From Clostridiales bacterium (GTDB lineage: Bacteria; Bacillota; Clostridia; Oscillospirales; UBA644), in the NCBI GenBank assembly GCA_016281805.1, contig JAEEJJ010000021.1:1-45614 (forward strand): 45,614 bases of DNA, read 5' to 3'. This document shows positions 12,430-22,119 of the stretch, piece by piece (positions within the stretch are counted from its first letter, which is position 1; each line of letters starts with the position of its first letter). A program made the translations under genes and the position numbers. The notes beneath the pieces are model-generated. The model did not search any database, had not been told where the DNA came from, and saw nothing but the letters and a program-made list of their open reading frames with translations.

Positions 12430-12463
12430 AAAAACGGATCTGTTTTTATTTCAGATCCGTTTT
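12430..12463. terminator. Terminator 3' of araD-like gene
   Basis: AAAACGGATCTG/CAGATCCGTTTT perfect stem. Confidence 0.8.
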
Positions 12464-12470
12464 ATTATCG

Positions 12471-13181
12471 TTATTTTTGTCCGTAATACGCATTTTTGCC
12501 GTGCTTGCGGAAATAATGCTTATCAATCAGGGCTTTATCCATCATGTCTGATCGGGTTTTTTCGGAGATACAAAACGAAATAATATTCATTTCGGCAACT
12601 TTTTCAAGAACATACGCATTTTCGACCGCTTTTTTGGGACTGTCTCCCCATGTAAACGGCGCGTGCATAGCTACGAGAGCCGCGGGACATGCTTTATAAG
12701 AGAGATGTTCTTTTTCAAACGTATCAACTATCGCTACGCCAGTGTTTTTTTCGTATTCCGTATCTATTTCGTTCTGAGTCAGTTTTCTTGTTACGGGTAT
12801 CTGCCCGTAAAAGCAGTCTGCATGTGTGGTGCCGAGAGGAATGATGTTTTTCATTGCCTGTGAAAATGCCGTTGCATAAGTTGAGTGCGCATGTGCAACG
12901 CCGCCTATATCGGGAAACGCTTTATACAGTTCAATGTGCGTTGGAGTATCGGAGCTTGGCCTGAGAGTGCCTTCCACCGTTTTTCCGTTAAGGTCGACAA
13001 CCACCATATCCTCGGGTCTCAGTTCCGCGTAATCCACCCCGGACGGTTTAATGACAACAAGACCGCTTTCTCTGTCTATTCCGCTCACATTGCCCCATGT
13101 TAAAATGACAAGCCCGTATTTAACAAGCAGCAGATTGGCATTGAGAACATCTTTTTTCAGCTTTTCAAGCATATCATTCAT
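12471..13181 (-). CDS. araD: L-ribulose-5-phosphate 4-epimerase (class II aldolase family)
   Basis: LTWGNVSGID, VIKPSGVDYAEL, SSDTPTHIELYKAFPDIGGVAHAHSTYATAFSQA, PLGTTHADCFYGQIPVTR. Confidence 0.88.
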   Translation of the reverse strand: MNDMLEKLKKDVLNANLLLVKYGLVILTWGNVSGIDRESGLVVIKPSGVDYAELRPEDMVVVDLNGKTVEGTLRPSSDTPTHIELYKAFPDIGGVAHAHSTYATAFSQAMKNIIPLGTTHADCFYGQIPVTRKLTQNEIDTEYEKNTGVAIVDTFEKEHLSYKACPAALVAMHAPFTWGDSPKKAVENAYVLEKVAEMNIISFCISEKTRSDMMDKALIDKHYFRKHGKNAYYGQK

Positions 13182-14592
13182 TACCCCATACAGCTTCTAT
13201 TCCGCGCATTGTGGGAAGCACGTATTCGTCGATTTTTTGCTGAATCATATCCGTTGCGCCTTCAATATATTCGGTGGGAGTTTTATTTGAGCTGAACCAT
13301 TCGTGCATATATCCGTACATTCCGCTGTAGTGGAAATAATTATATACGGAGTTGAAATACATATTGTAAAATACCTCTGAATCGCGCTTATCAAAAAAAT
13401 AGTTGCGGGTCATAAGATCGATTATTGAATCAAGCGTTTCATATCCCTCAAACGGTTCATAAACCGCATTTATTATCGTTGCCGCAACTTCGGGATGGGT
13501 TGACATTCTGGAAAACGCAATGCATCTTTCAATATTAGCGTGGTGACCTGCGGCATAGCCGGGTTCGACATCGGGACCGCACGGCCACGAAAGAATACCG
13601 AAATTATCCATTTCTTTCGATATCCTTCCGGTAATGCCTATGATATTGTCTGAATTCGCGGCACCCAGAACCGTTGTACCGGATATAAGGGTCTGGATGG
13701 GATCGGCAACATAATTCACTGTTTTTCCGTTCGGTCCGTCAAAAATGCGCTTTGCTGCGTCCATCGCCTTTATTCCGTTAGGTGTAAAAAATCCCGGAAT
13801 ATATTTGCCCGACGCATCCTTTTCCGCAAAATGAGAACCGTTTGAAAGGATAAACATATTACCTATCGTATCTCTGCTTGCTGTAAGAGAATACTGCTTT
13901 ACTTCTCCGCCTTCTTCAACATAATACTGTCCAAGGCAATCGTCAAACATATCCCAGTTCCATTGACCGTTTTCAAGAAGATCTCTCGGGTCGGTAACAC
14001 CGAGAGCAGATATTAAGTTTTCGTTCACAACAAGCGGATTGCCGTATGATACGGAAACTTCGGGCCATAGAAGCGGAACAAGTCCGTAAAGGTCGTCTTC
14101 ATAATAAACGACTTCAAGCATATTTCTGTAGCCCCATTTTTCTTCGTTGCGATAATCTATATAATCTTCAAGCTCGGACATTCCTATTACCATGCCTATT
14201 CTTGCAACATCCGCCCACATATCCGAAGTGCCGGAAATAACATCGCACATAAATACGCCCGAAGCGGAAGTGGCAACAAACGCACGGCATGATACGCCGT
14301 TGTTAACATATTTCAAGTTGATCGTGCAGTTGAAATCGTTCTGTATATCCTTTAATCGCTGCGAAGCAAGATCACCGAACGTTGTATCAAGCTCGTAACC
14401 GAGACAGCCCGGCGTTGCAAGCGCGCTGTCGGGAAGACCGATCTCGTAAATAATGCTTACGCCTTCAAGGTCGACTTTATCTCTCTTCATTTCGAAATCA
14501 ACATCGAATACTTCTTTTTCTTCTGCGCCGCATGCAGTGACTGCAACAGAAAAAATAACCACAAAAACAAGGAGCAATGAGATTTTTTTCAT
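13174..14592 (-). CDS. Extracellular solute-binding lipoprotein (copy 2 of 5)
   Basis: MKKISLLLVFVVIFSVAVTACG signal/lipobox from 14592. 8-bp overlap with araD. Very similar to 23468..24889. Confidence 0.78.
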   Translation of the reverse strand: MKKISLLLVFVVIFSVAVTACGAEEKEVFDVDFEMKRDKVDLEGVSIIYEIGLPDSALATPGCLGYELDTTFGDLASQRLKDIQNDFNCTINLKYVNNGVSCRAFVATSASGVFMCDVISGTSDMWADVARIGMVIGMSELEDYIDYRNEEKWGYRNMLEVVYYEDDLYGLVPLLWPEVSVSYGNPLVVNENLISALGVTDPRDLLENGQWNWDMFDDCLGQYYVEEGGEVKQYSLTASRDTIGNMFILSNGSHFAEKDASGKYIPGFFTPNGIKAMDAAKRIFDGPNGKTVNYVADPIQTLISGTTVLGAANSDNIIGITGRISKEMDNFGILSWPCGPDVEPGYAAGHHANIERCIAFSRMSTHPEVAATIINAVYEPFEGYETLDSIIDLMTRNYFFDKRDSEVFYNMYFNSVYNYFHYSGMYGYMHEWFSSNKTPTEYIEGATDMIQQKIDEYVLPTMRGIEAVWGNE

Positions 14593-14623
14593 AATATATC
14601 CTTCCTTTTTTTCGATTATTTTT

Positions 14624-14652
14624 AATATATCACAAATAAGCATTTTTGTCAA
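14624..14652 (-). promoter_or_regulatory. SigA-type promoter for solute-binding protein copy 2/araD
   Basis: Reverse strand TTGACA-17 nt-TATATT. Confidence 0.7.
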
Positions 14653-14718
14653 CCCGAATATGCGTTAAATATTATTAAGGTAAAAATCATGTATTTTGCG
14701 ATTTTCAGCAAAACGATA

Positions 14719-14747
14719 TTGACACGGATTTTTTTAAGATGTATAAT
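14719..14747 (+). promoter_or_regulatory. SigA-type promoter for Sir2 gene
   Basis: TTGACA-17 nt-TATAAT. Confidence 0.72.
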
Positions 14748-14783
14748 TGTTTCAGAATAAATGATCTTTTAGGGGTATTATTT

Positions 14784-15527
14784 ATGGACAAAAATAAAAT
14801 AATCGCATTTGCGGAGATGATAAAGCAAAGCAGCAAAACGGTTTTTTTCGGCGGAGCAGGCGTTTCTACCGAAAGCGGACTGAAAGATTACAGGAGCGAA
14901 GACGGACTTTACAACACTGTAAAAAAATATAAGGTTTCGCCGGAAACGATACTCAGTCACAGCTTTTTTATAAGTCATACAGATGTTTTTTATGATTTTT
15001 ATTATAATTATTTTCTCAATACATCCGCAAGACCAAACAGAGCGCATTTTGCGCTTGCGGAGCTTGAAAAAAAAGGATTGATGAGCGCAGTTATCACTCA
15101 GAATATTGACGGACTTCACCAGACGGCGGGAAGCAGAAATGTTATAGAGCTTCACGGCACGATACTTAAGCATTACTGTATGAAATGCAAAACGGTAATG
15201 ATGAACGAAAAGGTAAAAGAATTAAAAGGCGGCATTCCTAAATGCGAAAAATGCGGGCATACCGTAAGACCTGACGTCGTTCTTTATGAAGAACAGCTTA
15301 ATGCAGATGTGATAGAAAAAGCTATCGATGAAATATCAGGCGCTGACCTGCTGATAATAGGCGGAACATCGCTTGCGGTATACCCTGCAGCAGGATTTGT
15401 GCATTATTTCAGAGGAAAACATATAGTGCTTATAAACCGTGAAGAAACGCAGTTTGACAAAGCGGCATCTATTGTCTTCAGAGATAAAATAGGCGACGTT
15501 TTGAGCGAAACAGTAAGCATGCTGTAA
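14784..15527 (+). CDS. Sir2-family NAD-dependent protein deacylase
   Basis: GGAGVSTESGLKDYRSEDGLY, TQNIDGLHQTAG, ELHGT, CMKCK...CEKCG zinc site, GGTSLAVYPAAG. Start at 14784. Confidence 0.92.
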   Translation: MDKNKIIAFAEMIKQSSKTVFFGGAGVSTESGLKDYRSEDGLYNTVKKYKVSPETILSHSFFISHTDVFYDFYYNYFLNTSARPNRAHFALAELEKKGLMSAVITQNIDGLHQTAGSRNVIELHGTILKHYCMKCKTVMMNEKVKELKGGIPKCEKCGHTVRPDVVLYEEQLNADVIEKAIDEISGADLLIIGGTSLAVYPAAGFVHYFRGKHIVLINREETQFDKAASIVFRDKIGDVLSETVSML

Positions 15528-15619
15528 AAATTTAACGCTTATTTTATAAAAACGGTTGACAAATGCGATGCGCATTCCGGCAAATATATGTTATTTTCTG
15601 AAATTTCAATCTTACATCG

Positions 15620-15648
15620 TTGACATTGCATAAAAATTCAGCTATAAT
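15620..15648 (+). promoter_or_regulatory. SigA-type promoter for aldo/keto reductase
   Basis: TTGACA-17 nt-TATAAT. Confidence 0.72.
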
Positions 15649-15720
15649 TATAAAAACAGCCGTTGACTGATCGGAACGGCATCAAACTTGTATAATAATA
15701 CCGCAACCGGGAGGCATAAA

Positions 15721-16860
15721 ATGGAAATAAACAAATTTTTTCCGGAAATACACGGAAATTTCGGCTTTGGCTGTATGAGACTGCCAATGAAAGACGGAGA
15801 GGTAGACTACGATGTCTTTCGTGAAATGGCAGATGCATTTACAGATGCGGGATTCAATTATTTTGATACCGCGCACGGATATATCGGAGGGAAGTCCGAA
15901 ACCGCAATACGAGACTGCGTTGCAAAACGCTACCCGCGCGATAAATTTCTGCTTACGAATAAACTGACCGCTTCGTATTTCAATAAGCAGGAAGATATAC
16001 GCCCGTTTGTTGAGCATCAGCTTTCGCAATGCGGCGTTGATTATTTTGACTTTTATCTTATGCACGCACAAAATAAGGACAATTATCCGAAATACAAAAG
16101 CTGCAAAGCTTATGAAACGGCGTATGCGCTGAAAGATGAGGGACTTATACGTCATTTCGGTCTTTCTTTTCACGATAAACCGGAAGTTCTTGATATGATC
16201 CTGCACGAACACCCCGAAATTGAAATTGTGCAGATACAGTTCAATTATGTTGACTATAACGACGAATCGGTTGAAAGCAAGAGAGTATACGAAGTATGCG
16301 AAAAGCACGGCAAGCCCGTAATAGTTATGGAACCCGTAAAAGGCGGCAGTCTTGTAAATCTTCCCAAAGAAGCGGACGAAGTATTTCGCAATCTGAACGG
16401 CTGCAGCAATGCAGGATACGCTATACGGTTTGCGGCAAGCTTTCCCTACATGGCAATGGTGCTTTCCGGAATGAGCGATATGGCTCAGATGGAAGACAAT
16501 ATAAGCACGATGCGCGACTTCAGACCGCTTGATGAAAACGAAATGAATGCGGTAGGCAAAGTATGCGAAATATTCCGCGGTATGCATCTCATTCCATGCA
16601 CTTCATGCCGCTATTGCATTGAAGAAAACGAATGTCCTAAAGGAATACGCATTCCTTCGGTTTTTTCATCTCTCAATTCATTTGAAATGTTTCACAGCTG
16701 GAACTCTCATATGTATTACGGCAACGCCGTCACAGGCGACGGGCACGGAAGAGCCTCAGACTGCATACGCTGCGGCAAATGCGAAAAGGTCTGCCCTCAG
16801 CACCTGCCGATAAGAGATCTGCTGAAAAAAGCGGCGGAAATATTTGACAGACGGGAATAA
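15721..16860 (+). CDS. Aldo/keto reductase with C-terminal 2x[4Fe-4S] domain
   Basis: FGFGCMRLPM, NYFDTAHGYIGGKSE, HFGLSFHDKPEVLD; CTSCRYCIEENECP and CIRCGKCEKVCP. GGGAGG upstream of ATG 15721. Confidence 0.9.
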   Translation: MEINKFFPEIHGNFGFGCMRLPMKDGEVDYDVFREMADAFTDAGFNYFDTAHGYIGGKSETAIRDCVAKRYPRDKFLLTNKLTASYFNKQEDIRPFVEHQLSQCGVDYFDFYLMHAQNKDNYPKYKSCKAYETAYALKDEGLIRHFGLSFHDKPEVLDMILHEHPEIEIVQIQFNYVDYNDESVESKRVYEVCEKHGKPVIVMEPVKGGSLVNLPKEADEVFRNLNGCSNAGYAIRFAASFPYMAMVLSGMSDMAQMEDNISTMRDFRPLDENEMNAVGKVCEIFRGMHLIPCTSCRYCIEENECPKGIRIPSVFSSLNSFEMFHSWNSHMYYGNAVTGDGHGRASDCIRCGKCEKVCPQHLPIRDLLKKAAEIFDRRE

Positions 16861-16919
16861 ATCACAGAACCGATAATGCAATGAACAGTTGTTTTTTCGG
16901 TTTGCAAAAGCATATAAAA

Positions 16920-16957
16920 GGCTCCCCTGCCGTTGAAGCAAGGGAGCCATGTTGTTT
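16920..16957. terminator. Bidirectional terminator
   Basis: GGCTCCCCTGC...GCAAGGGAGCC hairpin plus T-rich tract between convergent genes. Confidence 0.75.
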
Positions 16958-16971
16958 TTCTGTTTATAGAA

Positions 16972-17214
16972 TTATTTGATTACGCCAACAAATTTAAGAA
17001 TGCAAAGAATAATGCCTACCGTTGAGTAAATGCCCATCAGAGAACCGATCACCGTGAAGATTATACCTACAACGGGAACCGATGCGAGCAGATTTGCCAA
17101 AAAACCGACAATTGCGCAAACAATAAGGAAAATCACGAGCTGAATGATCAGTGAGCCGATCTTGCCGGGCTGAACTTTGAACGGTGTTGGCCAGATGTTT
17201 CTTAATAAATCCAT
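16972..17214 (-). CDS. Small conserved-looking membrane protein, unknown function
   Basis: 80 aa, two hydrophobic segments; own terminator and TTTACA-17-TATAAT-like promoter upstream. Confidence 0.65.
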   Translation of the reverse strand: MDLLRNIWPTPFKVQPGKIGSLIIQLVIFLIVCAIVGFLANLLASVPVVGIIFTVIGSLMGIYSTVGIILCILKFVGVIK

Positions 17215-17347
17215 TTTATTGTCTCCTTTATACTTATTAAGCAGATTTTAACGCTTTACTGTATTATATCAGAAAAACAGCTGTTTGTAAATAGTTTTAC
17301 ATGTTTTTTTGATGACATATTCTATTAATAACAATCGAAAATACAAG

Positions 17348-18760
17348 TTATCCGAATATTTCCTCCGCAGCTGTTTCAATATTTACGATATATTTTATTC
17401 TGTTTTCCTCATCGGCGTTTTCGTATTTTCCGAGAGTTTCCGCCATAGTGATATTTCTGTCGATGCTGATATAGGCGTCGGTAACATTTTCACATCTGTA
17501 GTTGTAAAGAGTGGTTTCATACATCTTTACAAAGTTATTGACATCTCTGTCGTCAAAGAAATACTGTTTTCTCAGATAGTCTGTGATACTCTCTTCATTG
17601 TCGTAACCGTCAAGAGGCTCATAGATCGCATTCAGTATTACTGCAGACATTACGGGTTCTTTGCAGAGAGCGGGAATACTTGTTACAAATCTCGTTTCCG
17701 TTATGGTCGAACCTGTGTTTTCGACAGTACCGTTCGGTCCGTGAGGGAACGGAACGACGCCGAAATTATCCATACTGAAAGCTATCGAGTTTTCGGATCC
17801 GCAAAGGTCTGTGCCGTTCATGATAGTCAGTACAGATCTGCCGTCTATAAAGTTTTTAAGAAGCACTTTCCAGTCGCCCGTATTGACATTTACATATGTG
17901 CTGAATTCACCGAAAGTCCAGTTCCACGCAGTCTGCATAGCTTCAAAAACGGCCGGTGAATCGTGAAGACTGAGTTTGAAATCTCCGCTGTCGTCTTTTA
18001 TTATTACAGGCACACCGTTAGTTGTATGCATAGTTCTGAAAAGCCAGTGAACGGTCGTTTCAAGCGCCATGACCTCATCGCCGGCATCGTTTATATGATT
18101 GTATATCGGCATAAGCTCTTCGAATTTTTTCCATGTCCACTCATCGCGTTCAACCAGTTCTCTCGGATCGGTTTCGCGAAGATAGTTTATAATATTTTCG
18201 TTTACAACTACTGCGCCGTCGATCGAACGGTATTTGAGAATAGGCCATGAAGCGGGGATCACGCCGTAAAGTCCGCCGTTCCAGCACATAGGTTTCAGCG
18301 TTTCCTTCGTACCCCATTTATTGGCGTTAAGATAGTCGATTATATCGCCTATTGTAGTTATATCGTATAAATATCCTCCGCGAACGAGCCCGGATATCGG
18401 GTTCGACGCCGACTGAATGGCATCGTAAGGAACACTGCCGGAAAGCGATGTTGCGGGAATAAGATAGCCTATATCAGAGCCTGAAGTATCTTCGGTTATT
18501 TTAACGTTATACTTACTTTCAACTTCTTTTTTTCGCTTGATTGCAAGATCGGAAAATTCAGTGTTTACAACGTATCCTAAATATTCTTCACCGGTTGAAT
18601 GTTCTTCATTTCTCAGGGCAAAAACGAATTCTGCGCCTTTATAATCGACTTCCCCGACATCATCAGAATATTCCGGGATCGTTTCAGGTTCAGTCTGCTG
18701 ACATGAACATAGTGAGAAAATCATAAGAACAAGAATAAACAAAGAAACTGCCTTTTTCAT
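17348..18760 (-). CDS. Extracellular solute-binding lipoprotein (copy 3 of 5)
   Basis: MKKAVSLFILVLMIFSLCSCQQ; shares INAIYEPLDGYDNEESITDYLRKQYFFDDRD. Confidence 0.77.
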   Translation of the reverse strand: MKKAVSLFILVLMIFSLCSCQQTEPETIPEYSDDVGEVDYKGAEFVFALRNEEHSTGEEYLGYVVNTEFSDLAIKRKKEVESKYNVKITEDTSGSDIGYLIPATSLSGSVPYDAIQSASNPISGLVRGGYLYDITTIGDIIDYLNANKWGTKETLKPMCWNGGLYGVIPASWPILKYRSIDGAVVVNENIINYLRETDPRELVERDEWTWKKFEELMPIYNHINDAGDEVMALETTVHWLFRTMHTTNGVPVIIKDDSGDFKLSLHDSPAVFEAMQTAWNWTFGEFSTYVNVNTGDWKVLLKNFIDGRSVLTIMNGTDLCGSENSIAFSMDNFGVVPFPHGPNGTVENTGSTITETRFVTSIPALCKEPVMSAVILNAIYEPLDGYDNEESITDYLRKQYFFDDRDVNNFVKMYETTLYNYRCENVTDAYISIDRNITMAETLGKYENADEENRIKYIVNIETAAEEIFG

Positions 18761-18806
18761 ATCAAACATCCTTTCAGATCAATTGTGCATAACCTGCTGC
18801 AAATCA

Positions 18807-18835
18807 ATTATACATCATTATATTATAAATGTCAA
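18807..18835 (-). promoter_or_regulatory. SigA-type promoter for solute-binding protein copy 3
   Basis: Reverse strand TTGACA-17 nt-TATAAT. Confidence 0.7.
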
Positions 18836-18889
18836 CACACTCGCAAAAAAAACAGCGGAAATCGCGCACATGATATTTTGATTATTCTA

Positions 18890-18918
18890 TTGACAAAGCA
18901 CTCCAATTATGTCATAAT
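18890..18918 (+). promoter_or_regulatory. SigA-type promoter for solute-binding protein copy 4
   Basis: TTGACA-17 nt-CATAAT. Confidence 0.65.
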
Positions 18919-18947
18919 AATAAAAAGCAAAAAAGGGAGAAGCAGTA

Positions 18948-20342
18948 ATGATGAAAATCAAAATAGCCGTAATTTTAATTTTTGTATTACTTTTTACCGC
19001 TGCATGCGCATCTGTTTCCGAAGATGAGCTGATTCCGGAGTTCGGTAATTATGACGAAAGCAAGGGAACAGATCTTGGAGGCTATGAATTTATTATGGCG
19101 TCTGCACGCGCAGGCTCTGAAAATCCGATAAACCCGCAGTCGGGCAATACCGCAAGGGGAGACCGTCTTATACAAAGATATAAGGATACGGAAGAGAAAT
19201 TCAACGTTAAGATCACCGTGCTTGACGAATGCAGCGTAGGCGATCTTGTTGTGCGTTCAGCCGCGGGAATGAAATATGCAGACCTTATGGCGGTCAAAAT
19301 CAACGAAATCGTGACCGGAAAATATATTCAGAACGGATATTTCATACCTTTTTCGGGAATGAATATAGATCTTGATTCGGGAATTTACGGTCCCACGAAT
19401 ATGCTTGAAGGCGGTTATTTTGCAGGAGAATATTACGGCATTATTTCATATTACTGGGGATTTCCGGCAGCAGACACAATGCCTGCGATGTGGTTCAACC
19501 CGAGAGTTATTTCGAATTACAGACAGGCTTCGCCCCACGAACTTGACGAACAGGGCGAATGGACATGGGCTACTCTTGAGAAAATGTGTGAAGCGATCCA
19601 TGACACTTCCGACCCTGATCCGGAAAAACGGACGTATGCGCTTGCTTATACAAGCGAACCGTATCTTGAATTTGCCGCGCTTTACTCAAACAACGCGAGA
19701 GTTGCAACAAAAGGCGCCGACGGAAGACTTTCTTATGCGCTGAACAGCAAAGAGGCTGCTGAGGCAATGAATTTTCTTGTAAGTCTTGCTGAAAGAGATC
19801 TGATTTGCGACGGAGGCAACAGACAGAACATCACCCCGTTCATTGAGAACAGACGCGCATTTTTTGTAGAATATACGCATCTGGGTCTTTCGGACGAAGG
19901 AGCGGACAATCTTTCTTACAGAATGGAAGAGGCATATGAATGGATTTATTTCCCCGAAGGTCCGAGCGGAGCAGGCACGAAATCGAGGACGGCATATTCA
20001 TTCTGGACAAGATTTATGTATGCTACGCTCAACACAGACCCCAATGTAATGGAAATACTGCTTCCGTATATGTTCCAGCCTTTACCGGGAGAAACTACTG
20101 AAACATGGCAGGACGATTTCAGAAGAACGACATTTTTTACCGAAGAATCCTTTGATTATTTCCAGATTCTGAGAGACGAAGCGTTTTTTGATTACACTGC
20201 ATACACACCTTTTACGGATGTGCTTCAGCCGAGACTGCTTGCAATGACGAGAGGCACCGCTTCAGTGGCTGAAACGCTTGAAAGCATCGGGGATAAAATG
20301 CAGGCAAGTCTTGACAAGCTTTATAACGCCTATGTAGAATAA
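18948..20342 (+). CDS. Extracellular solute-binding lipoprotein (copy 4 of 5, most divergent)
   Basis: MMKIKIAVILIFVLLFTAACAS lipobox; same length and layout as the other copies. Confidence 0.72.
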   Translation: MMKIKIAVILIFVLLFTAACASVSEDELIPEFGNYDESKGTDLGGYEFIMASARAGSENPINPQSGNTARGDRLIQRYKDTEEKFNVKITVLDECSVGDLVVRSAAGMKYADLMAVKINEIVTGKYIQNGYFIPFSGMNIDLDSGIYGPTNMLEGGYFAGEYYGIISYYWGFPAADTMPAMWFNPRVISNYRQASPHELDEQGEWTWATLEKMCEAIHDTSDPDPEKRTYALAYTSEPYLEFAALYSNNARVATKGADGRLSYALNSKEAAEAMNFLVSLAERDLICDGGNRQNITPFIENRRAFFVEYTHLGLSDEGADNLSYRMEEAYEWIYFPEGPSGAGTKSRTAYSFWTRFMYATLNTDPNVMEILLPYMFQPLPGETTETWQDDFRRTTFFTEESFDYFQILRDEAFFDYTAYTPFTDVLQPRLLAMTRGTASVAETLESIGDKMQASLDKLYNAYVE

Positions 20343-20360
20343 TTATACTGTAAAACAATT

Positions 20361-20398
20361 AACTGTGCGAAAGAAAAAATCTTCCGCACAGTTTTTTT
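20361..20398. terminator. Putative terminator
   Basis: AACTGTGCG...CGCACAGTT then T7. Confidence 0.75.
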
Positions 20399-20409
20399 CG
20401 GCAAAGCTT

Positions 20410-21081
20410 TCACGAAACAGTTGTTTTATTCTTAACGGGATCGTCTTTTAAGACGGATAAAAGGAACGTGAAAACAATTATTATATAGCAAATTGTTTTG
20501 GGCAGCATAAGCATGCCGAGAATCGGAACAATGCCCGCAAAAACCGCAACAGGGATATAAAACGCGAATGACAGCGAGCTCCATAGCCAGATAAGCCTGA
20601 ATCTGCCGATTTCTTTCTGATGATTGAAAAAGAGAATTATCACGATTATACCCAACGCAACAAAAGGAATATTTCTTATTATTCCCCATGTCATATCGCT
20701 GCTGTTTTCGATCCATCCGTTTTGCGGGAAGAGACAAAGCGCAGCACGTATCGCCGCAATAGTTATTATCGCCGCCGAAAGAGATCTTTTTCCGCTTAAA
20801 TTGTAAACAGAAAGTCCGATAAACCAAAGGATAATGTAAAAAACAGTCATTGTGATTGATGTTACCAGCTTCCCGATACCTAGAGCGGCGGTAAAATCGG
20901 CATCGACAAAGTAATTAAGGACTCTTGGCACAAGATGAAACGCGTCGCCGCAGCCGAGGATAAGAGCGGCAATACCCATCATTTTTTCGGTTTTGTTCCG
21001 CGCTTTTATCAGAATTATGATTCCTGCTGTTATTGTAAATAGCAGATACAGTATGTCAAACAAAGATTCTCCGTATTTCAT
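20410..21081 (-). CDS. Polytopic membrane protein, unknown function
   Basis: 223 aa, multiple hydrophobic helices; minus-strand cluster with flavodoxin, macro and PrsW. Confidence 0.65.
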   Translation of the reverse strand: MKYGESLFDILYLLFTITAGIIILIKARNKTEKMMGIAALILGCGDAFHLVPRVLNYFVDADFTAALGIGKLVTSITMTVFYIILWFIGLSVYNLSGKRSLSAAIITIAAIRAALCLFPQNGWIENSSDMTWGIIRNIPFVALGIIVIILFFNHQKEIGRFRLIWLWSSLSFAFYIPVAVFAGIVPILGMLMLPKTICYIIIVFTFLLSVLKDDPVKNKTTVS

Positions 21082-21092
21082 TTTTCTTTCCT

Positions 21093-21539
21093 TTATATCT
21101 TCTCAAGTATTAATAGCCGTTCAGGGTCGTCTTTAGGCTGAGCAAGGTTGATAACGGCTGAATCAGGATAAAGCTTTTTGATCTTTTCTTCCGCTTTTTT
21201 GGCAAAACCTCTTCCGCTGTAAAGAATGAAAATAACTTTTTTGCCGATCAGATCTGTTTTTTCAAGAATTGTGTTGACGGGGCTTGCAAGTCTGCCGTTC
21301 CAAATAGGCGAGCCTATGCAAACCGTATCATAATTACTGACATCGCAATTATAGTTTTCAAGCGGAGGTTTTTGACCGATGAGAGCAGAAAAGCCTCCCT
21401 TGAGCATTTGAGGCAGAAATTTTATGCTTAATTTAAAAGACGATTCTACTTTTCTTACCTCAAAACCAAGTTCCTTCATTTTTTCGGCAACAACATCCCC
21501 GTTGCCGCTGAAAGAATAGTATATAAATAAACCCTGCAT
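21093..21539 (-). CDS. Flavodoxin-family protein
   Basis: GLFIYYSFSGNGDVVAEKM, VCIGSPIWNGRLASPV, FILYSGRGFAKKAEEKI. Confidence 0.82.
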   Translation of the reverse strand: MQGLFIYYSFSGNGDVVAEKMKELGFEVRKVESSFKLSIKFLPQMLKGGFSALIGQKPPLENYNCDVSNYDTVCIGSPIWNGRLASPVNTILEKTDLIGKKVIFILYSGRGFAKKAEEKIKKLYPDSAVINLAQPKDDPERLLILEKI

Positions 21540-21562
21540 TTTTTCTCCTTTAAGATTCAGTG

Positions 21563-22108
21563 TTACCGATTTGAAAAATCGGTTTTTACTTTGTGTTGAA
21601 GAAATATTTTTTCGCCCAAGGTATATATTTCATCGCTTAAAACGGCAAAAATTATACTGATTCCGCAGTCATCATATTCAGCAAAAAATTCGTCGCATGC
21701 CTCGGCAGCATCTTCCCACGCCAAAGATACCGGGTAGCCGAATATTCCTGCGGATATAAGCGGAAAACCGATCGATTTACAGTGATTCTTATATGCAAGT
21801 TCAAGTGATTTTTTATATGCCGATTTAAGCTTTTCGCGTTCGCCCCTGCTGCCGCCTGCCCATCGCGGTCCAACTGCGTGAATGATATATTTTGCTTTCA
21901 GCTTAAAACCGGGCGTGATAACTGCACTGCCGGTATCGCAATGTCCGAAAGCATCGCATGCTTTTGCAAGTTCTCTGCTGCCGGCGGCGTCAAAAATCGC
22001 GCCGCAAACACCGCCTCCCTCGGCAAGAAATTCGTTTGCAGCATTGACCACGGCATCTGTATCGAGAGATGTTATATCCGCCTTAACATTTTTTATCTTT
22101 CCGTTCAT
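21563..22108 (-). CDS. Macro-domain (ADP-ribose-binding/hydrolase) protein
   Basis: VNAANEFLAEGGGVCGAIFDAAG, TGSAVITPGFKLKAKYIIHAVGPRW, PLISAGIFGYP. Confidence 0.92.
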   Translation of the reverse strand: MNGKIKNVKADITSLDTDAVVNAANEFLAEGGGVCGAIFDAAGSRELAKACDAFGHCDTGSAVITPGFKLKAKYIIHAVGPRWAGGSRGEREKLKSAYKKSLELAYKNHCKSIGFPLISAGIFGYPVSLAWEDAAEACDEFFAEYDDCGISIIFAVLSDEIYTLGEKIFLQHKVKTDFSNR

Positions 22109-22119
22109 AATTCACCTGA

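Noticed and set aside
15682-16587. 301-aa minus-strand ORF opposite the aldo/keto reductase
   Set aside because: Shadow ORF; the plus strand encodes an unambiguous enzyme with RBS and promoter.
14784-22108. Possible Sir2/macro-domain (SirTM-like) ADP-ribosylation system
   Set aside because: The Sir2 is a canonical zinc-binding deacylase with its own promoter, and the macro gene is ~6 kb away on the other strand with no lipoylated carrier protein or ligase nearby.
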